Shown: piece by piece, positions 12,723 to 17,549 of the stretch
Position numbering within the stretch: the first letter of the stretch is position 1
Layout of the letters: every line of letters starts with the position of its first letter
Assembly (NCBI GenBank): GCA_018691945.1
Contig: JABHJJ010000183.1
Coordinates: forward strand, 1 to 17,549
Direction of reading: 5' to 3'
DNA length: 17,549 bases
From: Candidatus Nitrosopelagicus sp.
Lineage (GTDB): Archaea > Thermoproteota > Nitrososphaeria > Nitrososphaerales > Nitrosopumilaceae
Notes under the pieces: model-generated
What the model was told of the DNA's origin: nothing
Database searches by the model: none
Seen by the model: the letters and a program-made list of their open reading frames with translations, nothing else
Translations under genes and position numbers: made by a program

Positions 12723-13457
12723 ATGGTCAAATTTGGAGATAAAATTATGCAAAAAATCGTGTTTATAGCATTTTTTTGTTTACTAATGATTCCTGCATCT
12801 GCATTTGGACACAAATTAATCCCTACTGATGGAACTAACGTTAATTATGACTCTGCTTTAGAAATTCCCAATCCAGTAATATCTTGGGCAATGTATGAAG
12901 AACTACAAGACAAACCATTGTTTTACAAATTTGAGGCACAAAAAGGTGATAGATTATACAGCAGCATTGTTATTCCGAAACTTAAACCTCTAGAAGATTT
13001 TACGCCATCACTTGTGTTGATAGGACCTGCAACATTTCTAGAACTTGTTGATGAACTTCGTGTTTTGGATACAGACAAGAATTTTGATTATCATCTTCCA
13101 GAAGGATATGACGCATATGTCTTTGATTATGATGGACCTATCCCATCAAAAGAGTTCTATGAACCATTTGGGCAAATCACTTACTGGGAACGTCAAGAAA
13201 TTGATCTAGAGATAGAAGCACCTGGTACATACTATATGGCAGTTTTTGATAAGAATGGATCCAGTGGAAAACTTGCAGTTGCTATTGGATACGTGGAGGA
13301 TTTTTCTGGAGATGACTTTGTAACTGTACTGCCAAACGCATGGCTTGAGTCAAGATACTTCTCTGAAGATTTTACACCTCTTGTAATATTCATTGGAATA
13401 ATATCTGGCATCTTTCTTTTAATTGGATTTTTAATATATAGAAAAATTAAACAATAA
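12723..13457 (+). CDS. Secreted, C-terminally anchored membrane protein of unknown function
   Basis: 244 residues. A signal peptide (hydrophobic KIVFIAFFCLLMIPASAFG) is followed by an acidic extracellular region of about 185 residues rich in Tyr, Phe and Pro, with a GTYYMAVFDKNGSSGKLAVA stretch typical of a beta-sandwich edge. A single helix near the end (FTPLVIFIGIISGIFLLIGF) and a short basic tail (YRKIKQ) complete a type I topology. There are no Cys after the signal peptide. Two starts are possible. ATG 12723 has a TATA-like element 25 bp upstream, inside the gene remnant. ATG 12747 has GGAG 8 bp before it and gives a cleaner signal peptide (MQKIVFIAF). The C-terminal ESRYFSED motif before the helix is the part duplicated upstream. 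Confidence 0.8.
   Translation: MVKFGDKIMQKIVFIAFFCLLMIPASAFGHKLIPTDGTNVNYDSALEIPNPVISWAMYEELQDKPLFYKFEAQKGDRLYSSIVIPKLKPLEDFTPSLVLIGPATFLELVDELRVLDTDKNFDYHLPEGYDAYVFDYDGPIPSKEFYEPFGQITYWERQEIDLEIEAPGTYYMAVFDKNGSSGKLAVAIGYVEDFSGDDFVTVLPNAWLESRYFSEDFTPLVIFIGIISGIFLLIGFLIYRKIKQ
13345..13372 (+). repeat. 28-bp imperfect direct repeat, copy 2 (inside the gene)
   Basis: This encodes LESRYFSED just before the C-terminal membrane helix. It is the partner of 12686-12713. Confidence 0.8.
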
Positions 13458-13458
13458 T

Positions 13459-13468
13459 GAATATTATC
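13459..13468 (+). promoter_or_regulatory. TATA box of the TPR protein gene
   Basis: GAATATTATC is centred 26 bp before the GTG at 13490 and begins right after the preceding stop codon. Confidence 0.5.
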
Positions 13469-13489
13469 TAGGGAAAACATGTTATAGTA

Positions 13490-13975
13490 GTGAATAAAAA
13501 ATTCCAAAAAATGCTTGAACAAGCATCTGATCTTGCAGACGAAGAGGAATATGAGGAATCTATACTTCTTTATGATAAAGTTCTGGAATCTGATCCAAAA
13601 AATATTTCTGCCTTATTAGATAAAGCCGCAACCTTACAACGAATGGAAAAAAACTCACAATCTTTTCAAATCTATAATTCCATTTTAAAGGATGAGCCAA
13701 ACAACTTAGATGCTTTAATTGGAAAAGGAACTTTACTGCATGCAAAATCAAAATTTTCTGATGCCATTGAATGTTATGATACAGCTCTAAAAATTAAACC
13801 CCATTTTGCAATGGCTCTTGCATGCAAAGGAATGTCTCTAGGTGAGATGGGTGAACTTGATTATGCTCTAACATGCTTCAAAAAAGCCCTTACAATTGAC
13901 AAGGACTATGATTTGGCAAATATGGGTAAACAAAAAGCACTTGAATTATTAAAATCACAAAAATCTAAAAAATAG
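13490..13975 (+). CDS. Tetratricopeptide (TPR) repeat protein
   Basis: 161 residues built from about four helix-turn-helix TPR units of 34 residues. Visible units include YEESILLYDKVLESDPKN, SFQIYNSILKDEPNNLDAL, FSDAIECYDTALKIKPHF and LDYALTCFKKALTIDKDY, with the usual small residue/Tyr/Pro positions. TPR arrays are protein-protein scaffolds. There is no signal peptide, membrane segment or catalytic domain. GTG 13490 is the start: the ATG at 13479 runs straight into a stop, and a TATA box lies 26 bp upstream. The 3' end overlaps the convergent C2H2 gene by 11 bp. The partner protein is unknown. Confidence 0.88.
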   Translation: MNKKFQKMLEQASDLADEEEYEESILLYDKVLESDPKNISALLDKAATLQRMEKNSQSFQIYNSILKDEPNNLDALIGKGTLLHAKSKFSDAIECYDTALKIKPHFAMALACKGMSLGEMGELDYALTCFKKALTIDKDYDLANMGKQKALELLKSQKSKK

Positions 13976-14138
13976 AGACATCGCCTGGGGCTGGTCCTCT
14001 CTTATCTCCATTTTCATGATATTCAAAAAAATCCTTATGCTTTTCTTCTTGATGTTTTCTTAGATTTTCATAGTCGTCAAATGTATTGTGACACAAAAAG
14101 CACTTTGGCTTATCCTCGTCAACTAATGGTAATACCAT
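13965..14138 (-). CDS. 57-residue protein with a classical C2H2 zinc finger
   Basis: It starts MVLPLVDEDKPKCFLCHNTF and ends GPAPGDVSIF. C13-x2-C16-x12-H29-x4-H34 with F20 and L26 at the canonical core positions (C-x2-C-x3-F-x5-L-x2-H-x4-H) is a textbook C2H2 finger. A charged tail follows with no second domain. It is likely a small DNA-, RNA- or protein-binding factor. The ATG at 14138 lies 26 bp from a TATA element that is equally distant from the divergent mqnE start. The 3' end overlaps the TPR gene by 11 bp. Its size and antisense 3' overlap make it easy to miss, but motif and promoter together make it convincing. Confidence 0.78.
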   Translation of the reverse strand: MVLPLVDEDKPKCFLCHNTFDDYENLRKHQEEKHKDFFEYHENGDKRGPAPGDVSIF

Positions 14139-14159
14139 GCTAAAACTTAGCTTGCATTG

Positions 14160-14170
14160 TTTTATATTTT
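14160..14170. promoter_or_regulatory. Shared bidirectional TATA box (C2H2 gene / mqnE)
   Basis: TTTTATATTTT, reading AAAATATAAAA on the other strand, has its centre (about 14164-14165) 26 bp from the ATG at 14138 and 26 bp from the ATG at 14190. No other TATA-like element is visible between them. Confidence 0.55.
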
Positions 14171-14189
14171 CATTGTTATCAAATTAATC

Positions 14190-15290
14190 ATGTTAGAAGA
14201 ATTGGTTGGAACTTCTACTGCAATTGAACATGCCATAAATGGTGAAGAATTGACATTTGATGACGGTATGGAAATACTAAATGATGATAATCTTCATGTA
14301 ATTGGGGCTGCAGCTGATATAGTTAGAAAAAAACTTGTAGGTGATACTGTCTCTTTCGCGGCATCATATTACATGAATTACACAAATCTGTGTGCTGCAA
14401 GCTGTCAGATGTGTGCATTTTATCGTAAAGGTGGGGAAGAAGATGCTTACACACTTACTCCTGCTCAAATAGAAAAACGAGTTGCGGCTGCAAAAGATTT
14501 GGGTGCGACCGAAGTGCATATTGTAGGTGGATTTCATCCTGACTTACAACTTGATTATTATGAAGAGATGATGTCTGCAATAAAGCAAAAACATCCTGAC
14601 ATGACTATTAAGGCATTTACTGCAGCAGAAATTTTCTATCTATCAAAATTAACAAAAAATTCTATAACTGAAATTTTATCTAGATTAAAAGATGCAGGAC
14701 TTGATTCAATGCCTGGCGGAGGGGCTGAATTGTTTCATCCTGATGTTCGCTCAAAAATCATTCGAGGAAAATGTACTGGACAAGAATGGCTTGATACAAT
14801 TGAGACTGCACACAATCTTGGAATTAAAAGTAATGTTACAATGCTTTATGGTCATATAGAAAAACCAGAACATGTTGTTGATCATTTGATAAAGATTAGG
14901 GAATTACAAAAAAAGACTAAGGGATTCATCACTTTGATTCCCTTAAAGTTCAGTCTTGATAATACTGAACTTGAAAAAGAGCATCAAGTTACACATGAAT
15001 CATCTTCCATTTACGATCTAAAAATTATTGCATTATCAAGATTAATGCTTGCACAAACGCTCAACAATATTTCTGTCTATTGGGTCGCCTATGGAACAAA
15101 ACTTGCTCAAGTTGCATTGTCTCATGGAGGAAACGATTTGGTAGGTACCGCATTTTCTGAGGAAATTTATCGTGCAGCCGGCAAACCAACTAATTCTTCA
15201 TTATTGGAATTGGCGACTCTTGCAAAAGAGATTGGCCGCACTCCTATTCAACGAAATACATTTTTTGAAAAACTTCAAACCTTTACTTAG
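14190..15290 (+). CDS. mqnE: Aminodeoxyfutalosine synthase (radical SAM)
   Basis: Futalosine pathway of menaquinone synthesis: joins the SAM-derived adenosyl radical to 3-[(1-carboxyvinyl)oxy]benzoate to give aminodeoxyfutalosine. 366 residues. Seen: NYTNLCAASCQMCAFYRKGG with the 4Fe-4S ligands C68, C72, C75, then EVHIVGGFHPDLQLDYYEEM, IKAFTAAEIFYL, AGLDSMPGGGAELFHPDVR and NVTMLYGHIEKPEHVVDH, which match MqnE more closely than the sister enzymes MqnC and CofH. The frame extends upstream to a TTG at 14157, but that codon overlaps the TATA box; ATG 14190 is 26 bp from it and gives a normal N-terminus. Another pathway gene, mqnD, is at the window's end. The 3' end overlaps the next gene by 8 bp. 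Some confusion with CofH/MqnC cannot be fully excluded. Confidence 0.88.
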   Translation: MLEELVGTSTAIEHAINGEELTFDDGMEILNDDNLHVIGAAADIVRKKLVGDTVSFAASYYMNYTNLCAASCQMCAFYRKGGEEDAYTLTPAQIEKRVAAAKDLGATEVHIVGGFHPDLQLDYYEEMMSAIKQKHPDMTIKAFTAAEIFYLSKLTKNSITEILSRLKDAGLDSMPGGGAELFHPDVRSKIIRGKCTGQEWLDTIETAHNLGIKSNVTMLYGHIEKPEHVVDHLIKIRELQKKTKGFITLIPLKFSLDNTELEKEHQVTHESSSIYDLKIIALSRLMLAQTLNNISVYWVAYGTKLAQVALSHGGNDLVGTAFSEEIYRAAGKPTNSSLLELATLAKEIGRTPIQRNTFFEKLQTFT

Positions 15291-15564
15291 TTGCAGGTTT
15301 TTTCTCTGTTTTCTTTGCACCGCCTTTTCTTTTCTTGCGTGCTCCAAAACTAATCAATACCAAAAGAAATCCAATTCCAACTAGGATACCAGCAAGTGTT
15401 GTAAAATCTTCATTTTCTCTTTCTTGAGTTAAAAATTCTAAAATCTCCTCATCAGTCATTCCTTCTCTACCGATTGGTGTCATATCTGTTAAAATTGCAG
15501 AAAGTGATATCCCGACAATAACCATTACTATGCCTCCTGCTAAAATTCTCTTATCTACTAACAT
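15283..15564 (-). CDS. Small two-helix membrane protein of unknown function
   Basis: 93 residues from ATG 15564 (MLVDKRILAGG). Helix 1 covers about residues 7-25, an acidic loop follows (GREGMTDEEILEFLTQEREN), then helix 2 (TLAGILVGIGFLLVLISFGA) and a strongly basic Lys-rich tail (RKKRKGGAKKTEKK). The tail is probably cytoplasmic, so both ends are inside and the acidic loop is outside. The frame extends upstream to 15702, but that would run through the dus start and the TATA box. The 3' end overlaps mqnE by 8 bp. It is divergent from dus with a shared promoter. The function is not recognisable. Confidence 0.72.
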   Translation of the reverse strand: MLVDKRILAGGIVMVIVGISLSAILTDMTPIGREGMTDEEILEFLTQERENEDFTTLAGILVGIGFLLVLISFGARKKRKGGAKKTEKKPATK

Positions 15565-15587
15565 AACATGATTTAGGGAATGTAGAT

Positions 15588-15598
15588 TTAATATATAA
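15588..15598. promoter_or_regulatory. Shared bidirectional TATA box (membrane protein gene / dus)
   Basis: TTAATATATAA is near-palindromic and centred about 15592-15593, which is 24-25 bp from the ATG at 15617 and about 28 bp from the ATG at 15564. It is the only TATA-like element in the 52-bp gap. Confidence 0.55.
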
Positions 15599-15616
15599 TT
15601 CTGAAAACCACTTTGT

Positions 15617-16582
15617 ATGTCACAGCTTCCACATTTCACCAGTAAGGTATTTCTGGCTCCAATGGCAGGTGTTAGTGATCCTGCATTACGCATTATGTGC
15701 AAAAAAATGGGTGCAGGACTTGTTGTAACTGAATTGACTAGTGTAAATGCAATAGTTGCAAAGCATAAACAGCTAGAATCTCAATCAAAAAATATTACTG
15801 AATTTATAGAATTTTCTGAAAAAGAGCGCCCGCTCTCTATTCAATTGTTTGGCTCTGATATTCTTGCATTAGAAAAAGCTGCAAAAATTGTATCTCCCCA
15901 TTTTGACATGATTGATTACAATATGGGATGTCCTGCACCTCACATTACCAAACAGATGGCTGGTGGTGCTTTACTACAAAACTCTGACCTTACGAGAGAA
16001 ATATTTCGCACACTTGTAAACACAGTCAAAAAACCAATATCGCTAAAAATGCGAATGGGTGTAACTGAAGAAAATAAATCACTTTTCTTAGAAATCTCAA
16101 AGATTGCCGAACAAGAAGGAATTCAAATGATTACACTTCATCCTAGAACTGTGTCGCAGGGATACTCTGGACATTCAGACTGGGATATGATTAAAAAATT
16201 AAAACAAAACGTGTCGGTGCCTGTAGTTGGAAACGGCGACATCACATCTCCTGAAATTGCAAAAAAAGTTCTTGATTACACTGGCTGTGATTATATAATG
16301 ATAGGACGAGGAGCAATGGGCAATCCTTTCATATTTGAACAAATTAACGACTATCTTGAATGTGGGACATACAAACATTATTCACTTACAGACAAACTAG
16401 AGGCATTTGTCACATATCTTGAATTGACATCTCAGTACAACATTAGATTTGCAAACATAAAACAACAAGCAATTCGATTTACAAAGGGAACTGTAGGTGG
16501 CGCTCAACTACGAAATAGGCTTAGCACTACAAAAAATATTGATGATCTAAAAGAACTGCTTATCCAAAAAGTGGCTGCTTAA
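15617..16582 (+). CDS. dus: tRNA-dihydrouridine synthase
   Basis: FMN-dependent TIM-barrel enzyme that reduces uridine in tRNA D-loops. 321 residues, normal length. Seen: APMAGVSDPALRIMCKKMGA (the family's N-terminal flavin motif), IQLFGSD, DYNMGCPAPHITKQMAGGAL with the catalytic Cys105, ISLKMRMG with the conserved Lys, TLHPRTVSQGYSGHSDWDMI and VPVVGNGDITSPE followed by YIMIGRGAMGNPFIF (phosphate-binding loops). It belongs to the Dus/NifR3 group; which uridine it modifies cannot be told. ATG 15617 is set by the shared TATA box. The stop directly abuts the stop of the convergent gene at 16583, with no bases between. Confidence 0.93.
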   Translation: MSQLPHFTSKVFLAPMAGVSDPALRIMCKKMGAGLVVTELTSVNAIVAKHKQLESQSKNITEFIEFSEKERPLSIQLFGSDILALEKAAKIVSPHFDMIDYNMGCPAPHITKQMAGGALLQNSDLTREIFRTLVNTVKKPISLKMRMGVTEENKSLFLEISKIAEQEGIQMITLHPRTVSQGYSGHSDWDMIKKLKQNVSVPVVGNGDITSPEIAKKVLDYTGCDYIMIGRGAMGNPFIFEQINDYLECGTYKHYSLTDKLEAFVTYLELTSQYNIRFANIKQQAIRFTKGTVGGAQLRNRLSTTKNIDDLKELLIQKVAA

Positions 16583-16801
16583 TTACTTGTATAAATCAAA
16601 TTCTGGGCTTCTTTGTTGACTCTTAACTTCTGACATTACTGCCTTTACCACTTCGTTGTGATTGTAAGTCAAATGTCTGAGGAACTTTGCTGATACGTCT
16701 GCTCTTATATCATCGTCAGCAAAGAGCATCTCTTCAGATGATAATTCAGTCATCATTTCTTTGCATTCTATACAAGGGTCAAAATTCAAGAAAAGCTTCA
16801 T
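16583..16801 (-). CDS. Small 72-residue CxxC protein of unknown function
   Basis: The N-terminus MKLFLNFDPCIECKEMMTEL has C10-x2-C13 near the start of an acidic helical protein, and the later segment FLRHLTYNHNEVVKAVMSEV contains His residues that could complete a metal site. There is no membrane segment. A single CxxC could also be a thioredoxin-like redox pair, but the surrounding sequence is not thioredoxin. The start ATG at 16801 is supported by a TATA box 24 bp upstream. It is end-to-end convergent with dus, with zero spacing. Confidence 0.75.
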   Translation of the reverse strand: MKLFLNFDPCIECKEMMTELSSEEMLFADDDIRADVSAKFLRHLTYNHNEVVKAVMSEVKSQQRSPEFDLYK

Positions 16802-16819
16802 GGATAATTTTCTTCCTTG

Positions 16820-16830
16820 TATAATAAATA
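16820..16830 (-). promoter_or_regulatory. TATA box of the CxxC protein gene
   Basis: The minus strand reads TATTTATTATA, centred 24 bp before the ATG at 16801. Confidence 0.5.
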
Positions 16831-16851
16831 CTAGATGTTGATTTTACAGGC

Positions 16852-16923
16852 TCAGAATTCTTCGTCATCAATGAAAAGTCCCGAGTAATCATGTACTGAA
16901 TCATTATTTTGAGTTGTTTTCAT
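16852..16923 (-). CDS. Possible 23-residue acidic microprotein
   Basis: It starts MKTTQNNDSVHDYSGLFIDD and ends EEF. There is no recognisable domain. The reasons to keep it are a good TATA element (GAATATAAG on the plus strand, 16944-16952) exactly 25 bp upstream of the ATG, and an otherwise unexplained 180-bp gap between mqnD and the 16801 gene. It is too short for codon statistics. The TATA box might instead drive a non-coding transcript or a longer leader of the 16801 gene. Confidence 0.35.
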   Translation of the reverse strand: MKTTQNNDSVHDYSGLFIDDEEF

Positions 16924-16943
16924 AATTGGTGTACGTATGTTTT

Positions 16944-16952
16944 GAATATAAG
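16944..16952 (-). promoter_or_regulatory. TATA box in front of the possible microprotein
   Basis: The minus strand reads CTTATATTC, centred 25 bp before the ATG at 16923. It shows that a transcript probably starts in this gap, whatever it encodes. Confidence 0.4.
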
Positions 16953-16983
16953 CACCATGAACAATTTATCTTTGTTCTATTTC

Positions 16984-17549
16984 TTACAATGGTTTTGAAA
17001 TCTTTAGATCAAATTCTGGAACTAGGCCCTTTTGTTTTGCCATCTCAAACATCAGTTTAACTGCCTTTTCTCCTTGCTCACCCATGTCGACTGTCACTTT
17101 GTTGACATACATGAGAACAAATTTCTCAATCAACTCTCTTGATTTTCCTCTACTGTATTGCATAGCGTAATCAAGTGCATCTTTAATGTTATTTCTTGCA
17201 AATTTTATTGAATCTTGTAAATACAAATCAAATTTATGAATTACTTCATCGCCTAATGTCTCATTCATCACATTGACTCCTAATGGGACTGGCAATCCTC
17301 CTGACTCTTTATCCCACCATTCTCCAACATCCAGAATCTTCTGTATTCCTTCCTGTTCAAATGATAATTGTGTTTCATGAATTACCAATCCAACATCTAC
17401 CTTGCCGTTTTTTACAGCCTCTGGAATGTCGCTAAAATTCATCACAACGTAATCAAACTTTCCAATCATTAATTGTAAGAGCAAAAATGCAGATGTCATC
17501 TCTCCTGGAATCGCAATCTTTGATTTTTTTATCTCATCAATTGTCATAG
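16984..17549 (-). CDS. mqnD: 1,4-dihydroxy-6-naphthoate synthase, 5' end outside window
   Basis: Futalosine pathway of menaquinone synthesis: MqnD converts cyclic dehypoxanthine futalosine to 1,4-dihydroxy-6-naphthoate. Seen: IAIPGEMTSAFLLLQLMIGK, then VVMNFSDIPEAVKNGKVDVG leading to LVIHETQLSFEQEG, and LDVGEWWDKESGGLPVPLGV, all hallmark blocks of the MqnD periplasmic-binding-protein fold, including the loop His in VIHE. The C-terminal helical part ends at KISKPL. An ATG at 17547 exists, but in the family these blocks begin about 80-90 residues into the protein, so the gene continues past 17549. It is the second futalosine gene in the window, about 1.7 kb from mqnE and on the opposite strand. 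Confidence 0.9.
   Translation of the reverse strand, partial: MTIDEIKKSKIAIPGEMTSAFLLLQLMIGKFDYVVMNFSDIPEAVKNGKVDVGLVIHETQLSFEQEGIQKILDVGEWWDKESGGLPVPLGVNVMNETLGDEVIHKFDLYLQDSIKFARNNIKDALDYAMQYSRGKSRELIEKFVLMYVNKVTVDMGEQGEKAVKLMFEMAKQKGLVPEFDLKISKPL

Noticed and set aside
14157..14189. TTG start extending MqnE by 11 residues (MFYIFIVIKLI)
   Set aside because: This segment is the TATA box region itself; ATG 14190 is at the expected distance and matches family N-termini better.
15565..15702. N-terminal extension of the two-helix membrane protein across the dus start
   Set aside because: It would place the start inside dus and upstream of the only TATA element; the ATG at 15564 gives a sensible membrane protein.
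16984..17547. mqnD starting at ATG 17547 as a complete gene
   Set aside because: The conserved blocks at its beginning are mid-protein in MqnD, so the true start lies beyond the window.
1..17549. CRISPR array, insertion sequence, prophage or integration site
   Set aside because: No regularly spaced repeats, transposase, integrase or direct repeats at tRNA ends were seen; both tRNA genes are complete without duplicated 3' halves nearby.

Overview
The window looks like part of the chromosome of a group I.1a ammonia-oxidising archaeon (Thaumarchaeota/Nitrososphaerota, Nitrosopumilus-like). The basis is: strongly AT-rich DNA; an archaeal TFB; archaeal-style TATA boxes placed 23-28 bp upstream of most start codons (leaderless transcripts); secreted proteins with the repeated WVKNNA-WW module that I associate with this group; a pyruvoyl-dependent arginine decarboxylase; and futalosine-pathway menaquinone genes. 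The species assignment is inference. There is no rRNA, transposase, CRISPR array or replication origin, and no gene-free stretch longer than about 170 bp.

Layout. 1-1293: a partial rlmN-type radical SAM gene (-), a small C2H2-finger protein (+) and tRNA-Thr(UGU) (-). 1371-4450: a two-helix mini-membrane protein (+), a CPBP-type membrane protease (-) that shares one TATA box with a divergent atypical peroxiredoxin (+), the arginine decarboxylase pdaD (+), and a signal-peptide/C-anchor surface protein (-). 4451-4606: an intergenic region holding a very GC-rich perfect hairpin with its own promoter, a candidate structured RNA. 4607-7492: an M3-family oligoendopeptidase (-), tRNA-Val(CAC) (+) and a TFB gene (-) with an incomplete zinc ribbon. 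7553-9390: a 49-aa protein (-), a 43-aa mini zinc finger (+), a SAM methyltransferase (+) and a phage-type protein of unknown function (+). 9454-11534: an inverted repeat, then a two-gene operon of a zinc-ribbon protein and a phytoene-desaturase-like flavoprotein (+), facing a SRPBCC-fold protein (-). 11676-13975: two secreted/surface proteins, with a decayed duplicate of the second gene's 3' end lying in front of it, and a TPR protein (+). 13965-17549: a classical C2H2 finger protein (-) divergent from mqnE (+), a two-helix protein (-) divergent from dus (+), two very small proteins (-) and a 3'-complete, 5'-truncated mqnD (-).

How the genes work together. mqnE and mqnD belong to the same futalosine route to menaquinone, although they are separated and on opposite strands. 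Most other genes are single transcription units with their own TATA box. Three divergent pairs (starts 2144/2192, 14138/14190, 15564/15617) are only 48-53 bp apart and appear to be driven both ways from one central TATA element. Convergent neighbours often overlap by a few bases. Five proteins of about 160 residues or fewer carry zinc-binding motifs, and two of these are textbook C2H2 fingers. The observations most worth following are the GC-rich hairpin RNA, the shared TATA promoters, the coding remnant at 12664-12714, the TFB and peroxiredoxin with a missing key residue, and several short genes that ordinary length cut-offs would drop.
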